DNA of 41,638 nucleotides. Origin: Phycisphaerales bacterium (GTDB lineage: Bacteria; Planctomycetota; Phycisphaerae; Phycisphaerales; SM1A02). Shown piece after piece: positions 31,526 to 40,416 of the stretch. The notes beneath the pieces are model-generated. The model worked only from the letters and a program-made list of their open reading frames with translations. It was not told the DNA's origin and searched no databases. Every line of letters begins with the position of its first letter. Position 1 is the stretch's first letter. The stretch is from positions 1 through 41,638 of the forward strand of contig JAKVBV010000021.1 of assembly GCA_022446965.1 (NCBI GenBank), given 5' to 3'. The position numbers and the translations under genes were made by a program.

Positions 31526-34500
31526 ATGCCCCTCTCAAGCCTGTTCGTCTCGTTGCTGCTCGCCGTCCCTGTCGCGGACTGGACCCACACTGGCGGATTC
31601 CCGCAGTACCCCGCGCTGACGCCCGACGGCGGCCATGTCGTGTTCTCGGATGCCGGCGATCTCTGGTCCGTGCCCGCCACCGGCGGAACAGCTACACGAC
31701 TGACCTCCCATGGGGCCAATGAACTGGCCAGTGCAGTCTCGCCCGACGGCACCCACCTGGCGTTTGAATCCAATCGCGACGGCACCACGAACATCTACCT
31801 GCTGCCCATCACCGTGGACACCGGACGCCTCGTCGTCTCGGGCGGCATCCGTCGCGTCACGACGAGTGATCGCTCCCAAGCGCTCAGTGGCTGGTCCGCA
31901 GATGGCCTGGATGTGCTCTTCAGCAGCTCCCACGAGCCGGCCACCTATCGCACACCCCGAATGTACGCCGCGCCCATCGACGGCGGCCCCGTGCGACGCC
32001 TGAGCGATGCTCATGGTCGTGAACCGCGCATCAGCGCCGATGGATCCACCCTCACGTTCACACGTGGCTACGCACCCTGGGCCCGCCCAGCCTACCGCGG
32101 CAGTGGTAATCGCGACGTGTGGGCGATGGATACGGCCACAGGCACGTTCCGCAAGGTCAGCGACCACCGAGCCAACGACGGCCAGACGTTCGTGCGCCCG
32201 GATGGCTCCATCGCGCTCGTGTCCAGCCGCGACGGTCAGAACAACATCTGGCTCGTGCCCAAGGACGGCATGGTGCGACAGGGCCGACAGCGCACGCAGT
32301 TCGCACCGACCGACACTGACACGACCATCGGCCACGGCGTGCGCGATCTGCATGTGTCCGCGGACGGCTCCACCGCCACATTCGCGGTGTGGGACACGCT
32401 CTACACCCTGAACCTCGATGACCGCGACGCCACCCCACAGGCCGTGGACGTTGCTCGCAGCGGTGATCTCGTCACGCTCGACGCACGGCGCCAGAGCCTC
32501 GACCGAGAAGTGGATGAAGCACGCCTGCACCCCTCCGGCGACGCGATCGCCGTGTCGGCTCGAGGCGAACTGCTCGTGCGTTCACTCGATGAAGACTATC
32601 CCGCTCAGCGCATCAGCCCTGACCAAGCGCGTCAGCGTGACATCGCCTGGTCGCCCGACGGGCACACCCTCTACTACAGCACCGATGCCAATGGTGCGGT
32701 GGAGATTCATGCCGCCACCGTGACACTGCACCGAGGCGATCTTGATGCATCGCCCGAAGACGACGACGCTGAAGACAAGGCCGTCAAAGAAGACACGAAT
32801 GCTCAGAACGAAACCGAATCGGATGACGCTGAAGACGCGTCCACCGAAGACGGCAGCGAAGAAGAGGGCGAGGACGACGCAAAGAAAGACACGGCCAAAG
32901 CCAAGCCGGCCAAGAACGACACCGGTGCACACTGGGCCTCTGCGCTGCGCTTCGACACGGCGCCCGTCATCACCGGTGACTTCGATGCCCGCCGCCCGCA
33001 GCCATCTCCTGATGGCCGCACCATGCTCTACACCCGCAATCGCGGTGACCTGGTGCTTCGTGATCTGGCCAGTGGCGAAGACACCGTGCTGCTGGAGTCG
33101 TGGAACGATGCGGATGCACGCTGGCTGCCTGACAGCCGACACATCGTCTACAGCGTGGACGACATGGACTTCAACACCGACGTGTGGTTGATGGACGTCG
33201 CCGACCCGAGCACGGCCGTGAATCTCACACGGCACCCGGACATCGACACATCACCGCGCATCAGCGACGACGGCACGTTCCTGGTGTTCCTCAGTGATCG
33301 CGGTCGCATCGGGCACAACTACGAATTCGACGTGTACGGCATGGCCCTCGATCCCGCCCTGCTGGACATGGCGGACTGGGCCTACGACGACCATGTCGAG
33401 GCGGCGGGTAAGGCCGTGTCTGGCAAGTCGATCCTGCCGATCGTCGATCTGTCGGACACCTCCGAGGCCGGCGAGCCCCTCACCTTCACCGACTTGGACA
33501 CCGCATGGCGACGCGTCTTCCAGATCACATCACTCGATGATTCCGAGAGCGACCTGTACCTCACCCGCGACGGCAAGCGCGTCCTCTTTAGTGGTGATGT
33601 CGACGGCACCAACGCACTGTGGTCCACCGACTGGCGCGGCAAGGGCCGCAAGCAGGTGGTCGCCGGAAGCGTGTCCGACCTGCATGATCTGCCCAACGGC
33701 AAGCAGCTGAGCTATGTCTCCGGCGGCCAGGCCAAGACCGTGGCCCCGTCGGGCGGATCCGCCAAGACTCGAAGCATCGACGCCGATGCCCAGATCGATC
33801 TGGCGGCTGAGCAAGCGCAGAAGTTTGCAGAAGCCGCCCGCCTGTTCGGCCGTGACTTCTATCACCCCACCATCAAAGGCCTCGATTGGCCGGCGCTCAG
33901 CGCCCGATACGGCGAGCTCGCCGCCAGAACACGCACGAGCCAGGCCTTCAATCGTGTCCTCAACGAGATGTTTGGTGAGGTGAACGGCTCCCACACTGGT
34001 GCTTGGGGTGGCTTCGGTACACCTGGCACCGGCCGCACGAGCATCGGCTATCTCGCAGTGGATGCGAGCCCGGTGCCCGGCGGATGGCAGGTGGACCGCG
34101 TCATGCCCGAAGGCCCCGCCGACATGGCAGACGGGCTCAACGTGGGCGACATCATCCGTGCCGTGAATGATGTGCCATTCACGACAGACGACACGTTGCT
34201 GCCGCAGACGGATATAGGCGTCGCCCTCAAGGACACCGCCGGCAAGGAGACCATGCTCGCGGTGCGTTCGCCCCAAGGCGAAGACCGCCTCATGTTGATC
34301 ACACCCATCAGCAGTGGCGCCCTGCGATCGCTGGCCTATCTCGACGAAGTGGAACGCACACGTGCCCAGGTTGAGGCAGCATCTGATGGACGCCTTGGCT
34401 ATCTGCACATTCGCGGAATGAACATGCCCTCCGTGCACGACTTTGAACGCGACCTCTACGCCGCCGCCCATGGCAAGGATGGACTGCTCATCGATGTGCG

Positions 34501-35005
34501 TGATAACGGCGGTGGCTTCACGACAGACATCCTGCTGTCGAGCCTGACTGCACCCGTGCACGCCTACACGGTGCCGCGAGGGTCAGATCCCGCCCACCTG
34601 CACCCTGACACCTACCCGCGGGACCGTCGCTTGATCTACGCCTGGACACGGCCCATCGCCGTGCTGTGCAATCAGAATTCGTTCAGCAATGCTGAGATCT
34701 TCAGCCATGCGATTCAGACCACGGGCCGCGGCCCTGTGATCGGTCAGGAAACATTCGGCGGCGTTATCTCGACGGGCGCCCACACCTTGATCGACGGCAC
34801 CACCATCCGCCGGCCGTTCCGCGGCTGGTATCTGCCTGACGGCACCGACATGGAGTCCCGTGGCGCCATTCCGGATGTCATCGTTGAACGCACCCCTGCG
34901 GACGAAGTCGCTGGCGTGGATGCCCAACTCGAAGCGGCGATCAAGCGACTGCTGCAAGACATCCCGGCGCATCCACCCGTGGCATCGCCCAAGCCTGCAT
35001 CGTGA
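31526..35005 (+). CDS. Tricorn-type S41 protease
   Basis: 1159 residues. After a signal-like start (LSSLFVSLLLAVPVADW), the first ~740 residues are TolB/WD40-like propeller blades (YPALTPDGGHVVFSDAGDLW, LASAVSPDGTHLAFES, PQPSPDGRTMLYT). They are interrupted at about 408-470 by a long Asp/Glu/Lys-rich linker. Next come the C1 region (ARLFGRDFYHPTIKGLDWPAL), a PDZ domain (about 838-925, ADGLNVGDIIRAVNDVPF) and the S41 core: LLIDVRDNGGGFTTDILL, then NSFSNAEIF with probable nucleophile S1054, and GPVIGQETFGG. Tricorn enzymes degrade oligopeptides made by larger proteases; the signal suggests a periplasmic site. GGAG six bases before ATG 31526 decides the start. Confidence 0.93.
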   Translation: MPLSSLFVSLLLAVPVADWTHTGGFPQYPALTPDGGHVVFSDAGDLWSVPATGGTATRLTSHGANELASAVSPDGTHLAFESNRDGTTNIYLLPITVDTGRLVVSGGIRRVTTSDRSQALSGWSADGLDVLFSSSHEPATYRTPRMYAAPIDGGPVRRLSDAHGREPRISADGSTLTFTRGYAPWARPAYRGSGNRDVWAMDTATGTFRKVSDHRANDGQTFVRPDGSIALVSSRDGQNNIWLVPKDGMVRQGRQRTQFAPTDTDTTIGHGVRDLHVSADGSTATFAVWDTLYTLNLDDRDATPQAVDVARSGDLVTLDARRQSLDREVDEARLHPSGDAIAVSARGELLVRSLDEDYPAQRISPDQARQRDIAWSPDGHTLYYSTDANGAVEIHAATVTLHRGDLDASPEDDDAEDKAVKEDTNAQNETESDDAEDASTEDGSEEEGEDDAKKDTAKAKPAKNDTGAHWASALRFDTAPVITGDFDARRPQPSPDGRTMLYTRNRGDLVLRDLASGEDTVLLESWNDADARWLPDSRHIVYSVDDMDFNTDVWLMDVADPSTAVNLTRHPDIDTSPRISDDGTFLVFLSDRGRIGHNYEFDVYGMALDPALLDMADWAYDDHVEAAGKAVSGKSILPIVDLSDTSEAGEPLTFTDLDTAWRRVFQITSLDDSESDLYLTRDGKRVLFSGDVDGTNALWSTDWRGKGRKQVVAGSVSDLHDLPNGKQLSYVSGGQAKTVAPSGGSAKTRSIDADAQIDLAAEQAQKFAEAARLFGRDFYHPTIKGLDWPALSARYGELAARTRTSQAFNRVLNEMFGEVNGSHTGAWGGFGTPGTGRTSIGYLAVDASPVPGGWQVDRVMPEGPADMADGLNVGDIIRAVNDVPFTTDDTLLPQTDIGVALKDTAGKETMLAVRSPQGEDRLMLITPISSGALRSLAYLDEVERTRAQVEAASDGRLGYLHIRGMNMPSVHDFERDLYAAAHGKDGLLIDVRDNGGGFTTDILLSSLTAPVHAYTVPRGSDPAHLHPDTYPRDRRLIYAWTRPIAVLCNQNSFSNAEIFSHAIQTTGRGPVIGQETFGGVISTGAHTLIDGTTIRRPFRGWYLPDGTDMESRGAIPDVIVERTPADEVAGVDAQLEAAIKRLLQDIPAHPPVASPKPAS

Positions 35006-35106
35006 TCATCTGGGGCACCATCATCACCATCGGCATGGTGGCTGTCGGTGCGCTGGTCTGGCGACTTCTGCAAGCGCAGGATGACGGCACCGCCGAGGAT
35101 CAGTAG
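35002..35106 (+). CDS. Candidate 34-residue single-pass membrane peptide
   Basis: A GTG at 35002 overlaps the tricorn stop as GTGA, the same coupling used by many gene pairs here. The frame runs 34 codons to TAG at 35104-35106. The peptide starts MIIWGTIITIGMVAVGALVW, one hydrophobic helix, then RLLQAQDD and an acidic tail, GTAEDQ. The overlap with the ferredoxin-NADP reductase 3' end is only seven bases. No function is known. The composition (one helix, Trp at both ends, then Arg and acidic tail) looks like a real small membrane protein and not chance, but it could still be spurious. Confidence 0.5.
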   Translation: MIIWGTIITIGMVAVGALVWRLLQAQDDGTAEDQ

Positions 35107-36026
35107 ACCTCGACCATGCACCGGGCCCCCGCCCGCACCTTGCGCTCGGTCACGTTGTCACGCACGCGTTCGATGTCGTTGGGCCATTCGAGGTAGTCGT
35201 CAATCAGTCCTGCATCGACGAAGTGCCGATAGATGCCCGTCTCCATGCCCTTGATGCCGCACATGTAGACCAGCGTGCCCGAGTCGGCCAGCAGCGCCGT
35301 GATGGCATCGTTCTCCACCACCGCCTGATCCACGTATCGCCGCGGCCCTGATTCGGGTCGACTGATCGCAGTGTGATAGTGGAAGTTGTCGTGCGCCTCG
35401 GCCAGGGCGATGAAGTCGTCGTGATACAGCAGGTCGGTGCCGTAGGGCACGCCCATCACCAGGTGGATCGGCCGGTCGCACGGTCCGTCTGGATGCTCGA
35501 GCAGTTCCTTGACCATGCCTCGAAATGGCGCGATGCCCGTGCCGGTGGCGACGAACACGTAGTTGTGTTCGCTCGTTGATTCAGGCAACAAGAATCGCTT
35601 GCCAGATGGCCCGGTCACCGCGACTTCGGCCCCCGTGGGGATGTCACACAACCAGTTGCTGCACACACCGAGGAAGAGGTCGTGCACTTCTGGATCATCG
35701 GCTGACCGTTCATCAATCACTCGCTTGACGGTCGTGGACAGCACATTGCCCTCGCCATCTTCCCCCCAGCTGGGCGACGCGATGGAGTACAGGCGAACAG
35801 CATGCAATTTGCCGCTGGGATCACGGCCTGGTGGCACCACTCCAAAGGCCTGTCCGGCGCGGAAGTTGCCCGCCAACGGTGTGCCCGACACGTCGATGTC
35901 GATGTGGCGAACGAAGGACGCACTCTTGCCTTTCATGCACAGGGCCGTCGACACCAGCGTGCCGATCACCGGCTCCTTGGGTCGAACCAGGTTCATGTGA
36001 ACGTCCGGCAAGCGTGGGTCTGACAT
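35100..36026 (-). CDS. Plant-type ferredoxin-NADP+ reductase
   Basis: 308 residues. The FAD domain shows RLYSIAS (78-84) and VCSNWLCDIPTGAEVAVTGPSGK, nearly the chloroplast/cyanobacterial wording. The NADP domain shows ATGTGIAPFRGM (160-171), MGVPYGTDLLYHDDF, TLVYMCGIKGMETGI (C256) and the C-terminal VEVY, whose Tyr stacks on the flavin in this family. The entry PKEPVIGTLVST also matches. The enzyme exchanges electrons between ferredoxin or flavodoxin and NADP(H). No phycobilisome-linker or transit domain is present. ATG 36026 is chosen because upstream codons are Arg/Cys/Ser-rich; no clear ribosome site is seen. Confidence 0.92.
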   Translation of the reverse strand: MSDPRLPDVHMNLVRPKEPVIGTLVSTALCMKGKSASFVRHIDIDVSGTPLAGNFRAGQAFGVVPPGRDPSGKLHAVRLYSIASPSWGEDGEGNVLSTTVKRVIDERSADDPEVHDLFLGVCSNWLCDIPTGAEVAVTGPSGKRFLLPESTSEHNYVFVATGTGIAPFRGMVKELLEHPDGPCDRPIHLVMGVPYGTDLLYHDDFIALAEAHDNFHYHTAISRPESGPRRYVDQAVVENDAITALLADSGTLVYMCGIKGMETGIYRHFVDAGLIDDYLEWPNDIERVRDNVTERKVRAGARCMVEVY

Positions 36027-36057
36027 GCCGCGAGCATAGCGGCTGCTCGAGCAACGA

Positions 36058-36087
36058 CAGCGACTCGCCCAATCGGGCGAGTCGCTG
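36058..36087 (-). terminator. Hairpin after the fibro-slime gene
   Basis: A perfect 13-base inverted repeat, CAGCGACTCGCCC and GGGCGAGTCGCTG, with a four-base loop, located 25 bases past the fibro-slime stop and 31 bases before the reductase start. The minus-strand tail is TCGTTGC, poor in T, so it may be a weak intrinsic terminator or a processing hairpin. Its core resembles the hairpin at 1617-1650. Confidence 0.6.
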
Positions 36088-36112
36088 CGAGCACTGCACA
36101 TGTGGGCCGGTG

Positions 36113-37021
36113 TCAATCAAACGCGGCTGTCATGGGCGGTGGATCGGGGCAGCCCAACTGCAAGTTCGTGACGATTCGGAAGTTGGACTGCGTCCGGTGA
36201 CGCTCGGCGAAGAAGAAGTGCAGTGAATAGGTCTGGCCGTGATTCAGGCCGAGTCGATCAAGATCCACGTACTGATGCGTGGCGGCGTGCACGCCACCGA
36301 GATCAATGACCAGTTCCCCATTGATGTAGACCCACACGTCATCGTCGCCGATGAACTCGAACATGTTGTCTCTCGTGGCGTCGTAGGAGAACTCAGTCTG
36401 CAGCTCGAACGTGAAGTGGAAGTTGCGATCTGGCGCCCACGGCGGATTATCAGGATTGCCAAAGAGCTGGTCTTCGATCGGGAAGAAGCCGGCCAGTTGG
36501 CTGTACAGCGGATCATCAGAATCGTCGAACACATATGAGCCGTCAGCCTGCCGGTGGAACGTCAGTGAAAGCGGCTGAGACAGATTCCAGCGGCATCGAT
36601 CACGGAACCACTTGCGAAATGAACTGATGCTGTGGATGCCACCGTCATCAGACGGGCCACGCACCTCAGCCGTGTCGCCAAGGGCTGGATCCACCAATGA
36701 CCAGCAAATCGGACGCCCGGCGGAGTCCATCGCCTGCTGGACCACCTTGAAGCCGTTCCCGGTGAACGCAGGCTTGCCATGGCTGTCGAGCGTGGTGCTG
36801 ACATTGCCGCAGTAGAGACCGAAACCACTCTCGGGCATGACCTCAAAGTCTGGGTGGGATCTCAAACGCCCTGGAGGATTGGCCGTCCGCTCGAAGAAGT
36901 CTCGCACGGTGCCCACCAACTCGATGGTCTCCGGGCCGGACTGCCCCTTGGCCACGGACCCGGGCCAGCAGGTGGCCGCCAAAGCGACCGAGAACACTGT
37001 GCATCGAAAGGGGAAAGACAT
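36113..37021 (-). CDS. Secreted fibro-slime domain protein
   Basis: 302 residues. A signal peptide ends near residue 26 (FSVALAATCWPGSVAKG). The fibro-slime domain is clear: ELVGTVRDFFE at the entry, FTFELQTEFSYDATRDNMFEFIGDDDVWVYING in family form, ELVIDLGGVHAATHQYVDLD, and GQTYSLHFFFAERHRTQSNFRI at the end. The domain is PA14-like and is found in proteins of bacteria and slime moulds, probably binding glycans or calcium outside the cell. Three Cys pairs could be oxidised. No dockerin-like end is present, unlike the other secreted proteins. GGAG seven bases before ATG 37021 supports the start. It is divergent from murA. Confidence 0.9.
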   Translation of the reverse strand: MSFPFRCTVFSVALAATCWPGSVAKGQSGPETIELVGTVRDFFERTANPPGRLRSHPDFEVMPESGFGLYCGNVSTTLDSHGKPAFTGNGFKVVQQAMDSAGRPICWSLVDPALGDTAEVRGPSDDGGIHSISSFRKWFRDRCRWNLSQPLSLTFHRQADGSYVFDDSDDPLYSQLAGFFPIEDQLFGNPDNPPWAPDRNFHFTFELQTEFSYDATRDNMFEFIGDDDVWVYINGELVIDLGGVHAATHQYVDLDRLGLNHGQTYSLHFFFAERHRTQSNFRIVTNLQLGCPDPPPMTAAFD

Positions 37022-37170
37022 GTTGGTGCTCCGTCGGGCTGCGCCTCCGACGAAAGGACCCTACGATTCACCTTCAGGTTCGAGCACGCTCAATTCGCGG
37101 GAGGCTCGGGCCGTAGTCCACCTGTTCTGTCTGCGCCATTTGACCGGCGCCTCCGGAGACCACACCTCGC

Positions 37171-38463
37171 ATGGACGCACTGCGAATTCAAGGCGGCAGC
37201 CGCCTTTCAGGCACGCTCACGGTTGACGGATCAAAGAACGCCGCGTTGCCGGCGCTCGCCGCAGCGCTGTTGTGTGACGGCACGTTCACCCTGCGTGGCG
37301 TTCCTCCATTGCAAGACATTCAGAACATGACGCACCTGCTTTCCGAACTGGGATGCGATGTGCATGTGAACGGACGTGACATCACCGTTGAAACCAACGA
37401 TATGAGCAAGGTGCACGCGCCATACGACATCGTGCGCACCATGCGAGCATCCATCTGCGTGCTTGGCCCGCTGCTCGCTGCACGCGGTGAAGCCCGAGTA
37501 GCCATGCCCGGCGGCTGCGCGATCGGCGACCGCCCTGTCGACCTGCACCTGCGCGGGCTCAAAGCGCTGGGCGCCACCGTGTCGCTCGAAGGTGGTGACA
37601 TGGTGCTGCGGGCACCCGAACTCCGTGGCACGACCGTGTTCATGGGCGGCCCGTTCGGATCCACCGTGCTTGGCACTGCCAACGTGCTCTGCGCCGCCGT
37701 GCTCGCTCGCGGTGAAACCGTGATCGAGTCCGCCGCCTGCGAACCCGAAGTGGCCTTTCTCGCCACCATGTTGCGAGCCATGGGCGCCGACATCGAAGGC
37801 GAAGGCACACCGCGAATTCGCGTTCGAGGCGTGTCCAAACTCAACAGCGTGGACATCGACCTCATGCCCGACCGCATCGTGGCGGGCACGCTTGCTGTGG
37901 CCAGCGCCATAACCAATGGCGACGTGCAGTTGGATCGATTCCCACTCGACCATCTGCTGGCCGTCAACGATCGGCTAGCCGAAGCAGGCGTCCACATCGA
38001 GCAGATCGATGCGTCACAACCCCCGGATTGCTGCTCGGTCAAGATCACCACGGATCGGAGGCTCCGACCGATTCTCTTCACGACGCAGCCGCACCCTGGC
38101 TTCCCCACCGACCTGCAGGCGCAGGTGATGAGCTTGTTGTGCCTGGCCGATGGCAACAGCATCGTGACGGAGAAGATCTACCCCGATCGATTCCTACACG
38201 TGCCGGAACTGGCCCGCATAGGAGCCACGGTCATTCGACAGGGCGCCACCGTGGTGGTGCAGGGCGTGGATGAACTCGTGGGCGCCCCCGTCATGGCGAG
38301 CGATCTTCGCGGCGGTGCCGCACTGGTGCTTGCGGGCCTTGCGGCACAGGGCGAAACGCTGGTGCGCCGCATCTACCACGTGGACCGAGGGTACCTCGGT
38401 CTCGAAGACCAACTCACCGCGCTTGGCGCATCGATCGAGCGGGTGGACGGCGGTCCTATGTGA
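37171..38463 (+). CDS. murA: UDP-N-acetylglucosamine 1-carboxyvinyltransferase
   Basis: 430 residues, normal length. Active-site features: GSKNAALPAL (K22), VRTMRASICVLGPLL (R92), and MPGGCAIGDRPVDLHLRGL with C116, the Cys attacked by fosfomycin in sensitive enzymes. The C-terminal inside-out barrel has FPTDLQAQ, and the end is YHVDRGYLGLEDQLTALGA. It transfers enolpyruvate from PEP to UDP-GlcNAc, the first committed step of peptidoglycan synthesis in the cytosol. The gene stands alone in its direction. GGAG is 13 bases before the ATG, rather far. Its stop overlaps the TrmH-type gene end by eight bases (38456-38463). Confidence 0.97.
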   Translation: MDALRIQGGSRLSGTLTVDGSKNAALPALAAALLCDGTFTLRGVPPLQDIQNMTHLLSELGCDVHVNGRDITVETNDMSKVHAPYDIVRTMRASICVLGPLLAARGEARVAMPGGCAIGDRPVDLHLRGLKALGATVSLEGGDMVLRAPELRGTTVFMGGPFGSTVLGTANVLCAAVLARGETVIESAACEPEVAFLATMLRAMGADIEGEGTPRIRVRGVSKLNSVDIDLMPDRIVAGTLAVASAITNGDVQLDRFPLDHLLAVNDRLAEAGVHIEQIDASQPPDCCSVKITTDRRLRPILFTTQPHPGFPTDLQAQVMSLLCLADGNSIVTEKIYPDRFLHVPELARIGATVIRQGATVVVQGVDELVGAPVMASDLRGGAALVLAGLAAQGETLVRRIYHVDRGYLGLEDQLTALGASIERVDGGPM

Positions 38464-39283
38464 CAGCCAGGGCTCGCGCCCGCTCCCACAACACCACACT
38501 CGCGGCGCTCGTCACGTTCAAGGACGGTACGCCGTCCGCCATGGGAATCTCCACCACGGTCTCGGCAACGCGCATCACGTCATCGGACAACCCATGTCCT
38601 TCGTTGCCCAGCACGATCACGGCACGCGCCGGCGGCGGCGCACTGTTCAGCGGCACCGATTGCGGCGCCGATTCTGCCGCCCACACGCCCAGCCCCCGAC
38701 TTCGCAATGCCTGGAGCGTGTCCGCGAGATCGGCCGTCACCGCCATGGGCGTGGAGAGGGTGTGTCCCATCGACACTCGAATCGCCTTGCGGTACAGCGG
38801 ATCGCAACAGGTGCTGTCGAGCAACACGCCGTGAGCACCAAAGGCGGCCGCGAGGCGAAACAGCCCTCCCATGTTGTCTACGTTGGTCATGCCTTGAGCC
38901 GCCACGACCAGGCACGGCCCCTCGGCAGGCAAGGCGTCCATGAGCTGCTCGGGGACAAGCGATGAGGCCGCAGGCCGCAATCCAGCTGCCAGCACGCCAC
39001 GATGAATGTGGAATCCGGCGATGGCGGTCATCACGTCGAGCGGCGCCGTGTACACCGCGACCGCGTCGGGCATATCGTGCAACACATCGCGCATCGCCTC
39101 GAGCCGTGGCGGAGAGAGAAAGATCGACTGCAGCCGTTCGGGCGTGCGCAGCAAGCGTCGCACCACCATTTCACTCTCGGCCATGAAGAGGCCTTCGCGA
39201 CCACGCAGATCGCGATCACGCACGTCGCGATAGACGTCGACCCGCGGGTCGTCGGCCGTGTCGATCCGATGCGGGCCGTTCAC
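38456..39283 (-). CDS. TrmH/SpoU family RNA 2'-O-methyltransferase
   Basis: 275 residues. The SPOUT knot motifs are in order: NVDNMGGLFRLAAAFGAHGVLL (motif 1), VIVLGNEGHGLSDDVM (motif 2) and IPMADGVPSLNVTSAASVVLWE (motif 3). The N-terminal ~110 residues are an RNA-binding domain of the SpoU-substrate type (GLFMAESEMVVRRLLR). It uses SAM to methylate a ribose in tRNA or rRNA; the position cannot be told. The GTG start at 39283 overlaps the MlaD stop as GTGA. This extends the Mla unit with an unrelated housekeeping gene. Confidence 0.9.
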   Translation of the reverse strand: MNGPHRIDTADDPRVDVYRDVRDRDLRGREGLFMAESEMVVRRLLRTPERLQSIFLSPPRLEAMRDVLHDMPDAVAVYTAPLDVMTAIAGFHIHRGVLAAGLRPAASSLVPEQLMDALPAEGPCLVVAAQGMTNVDNMGGLFRLAAAFGAHGVLLDSTCCDPLYRKAIRVSMGHTLSTPMAVTADLADTLQALRSRGLGVWAAESAPQSVPLNSAPPPARAVIVLGNEGHGLSDDVMRVAETVVEIPMADGVPSLNVTSAASVVLWERARALAVT

Positions 39284-40416
39284 GTGCCGTCCGTCTGCGC
39301 GGCACCGGTGTGCTGCAACACCTGATTGAGCTGATCTTCCGCACGGCGATACCGTTCGGCGGCTTCTTCGAGGTGCTGTTGCAGCACGCCCCACGCAGGT
39401 TGCGCCGAGGCCGCGTCACCATGTTCGGCGATCAGGCGATCGAGGCTGTCCGCAGCCGACCGAAGATCGGCGGCGCCGAACACAAAGTTGCGGCTCGCCG
39501 CGTAGATCAATTCGTTCGATGCTTCGTCGGCCGTCGGGCGATACAGCAATCGCCAAGGGCTGTTCCGCAGCTCCTGCACCATCAGGTTCATCTGCTGGCT
39601 GGACAAATCAAGATTGGCCAGCGTCGAGCCCACCGCGGACGACCACAACGGCCAGTTGGCCTGCAGTTTGGTCATCGTGCCGCGCGCCGAAGCCAGTGTC
39701 TCCTGCACATCGCTCGAGGCCGCGTCACCCATGGCCCACTGGAGCAGTTCGCCGTCGCCTTTGAGACGCTGCATCACCTGTCCCATGTCGGTGAGGCCGG
39801 CCTGTACGGACTGCGCCGATTCTTGCCCCACGACCCATGGCAGAAGGTGCCCGTCGCCACGCAACCGGCCGGTGATGGCCGCGAGATTCGCGAGCATTTC
39901 ACTGGTGCTCTGTGAGGCGCCCGGCCCGACGATCGAGCCGAGCATCCCGCCGGCGGTCGTGCCCACGATGGTTCCGCCGGCGGCCACCGTCGTGCCCGGA
40001 TCACCGGTGGCGTTGGCCATGCGCGACTGGGCATCCCACCCCACAGAGATCACGTCGAGTGAAGAACTGCTGCCGATGAGTCCGCTGCGGACCACGATCA
40101 CGGCGTTGGAATACAACGTGATGTCCGAGGACAGCGAGAAGTGCACGTCCACATCACGCGCAGCCCCAGATTCATGGGACAGCGTGATTCCCGTGACATC
40201 CCCCGACAAGATGCCTCCGATGCGCACCTCTGAACCGGGGGCAAGGTGATCGACTCCATCTTCCACCGGATACGTCACCACGTAGTCGGTGTGTCGTCCA
40301 CCAAACATCGATGCCCACGCATCGGTGAGCACGAACAGCACGGCGATGGTCAGCAGGAGGCCGACCATGACGAAGGTGCCGGCCTTGAGATTCTGCGTCG
40401 CGGAAGTGGTACTCAT
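39280..40416 (-). CDS. mlaD: MlaD family MCE-domain lipid transport protein
   Basis: 378 residues. One N-terminal membrane helix (GTFVMVGLLLTIAVLFVLTDAW) anchors a periplasmic part. The MCE domain covers about residues 42-125 (DYVVTYPVEDGVDHLAPGSEVRIGGILSGDVTGI in family form, SLSSDITLYSNAVIVVR, GLIGSSSSLDVI). The remaining ~230 residues are mostly helical (DLSSQQMNLMVQELRNSPWRLLYRP), longer than E. coli MlaD, as in Mce/YebT-like or TGD2-like proteins. It would carry phospholipids between membranes with the MlaF ATPase. Its ATG overlaps the mlaF stop as ATGA (40413-40416). Confidence 0.88.
   Translation of the reverse strand: MSTTSATQNLKAGTFVMVGLLLTIAVLFVLTDAWASMFGGRHTDYVVTYPVEDGVDHLAPGSEVRIGGILSGDVTGITLSHESGAARDVDVHFSLSSDITLYSNAVIVVRSGLIGSSSSLDVISVGWDAQSRMANATGDPGTTVAAGGTIVGTTAGGMLGSIVGPGASQSTSEMLANLAAITGRLRGDGHLLPWVVGQESAQSVQAGLTDMGQVMQRLKGDGELLQWAMGDAASSDVQETLASARGTMTKLQANWPLWSSAVGSTLANLDLSSQQMNLMVQELRNSPWRLLYRPTADEASNELIYAASRNFVFGAADLRSAADSLDRLIAEHGDAASAQPAWGVLQQHLEEAAERYRRAEDQLNQVLQHTGAAQTDGT

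Noticed and set aside
33530-34561. Long antisense frame inside tricorn (343 codons)
   Set aside because: Shadow of the protease reading frame; no motifs or ribosome site.
37077-37083. GGTTCGA resembling a tRNA T-loop between fibro-slime and murA
   Set aside because: No acceptor, D or anticodon arms can be folded around it.
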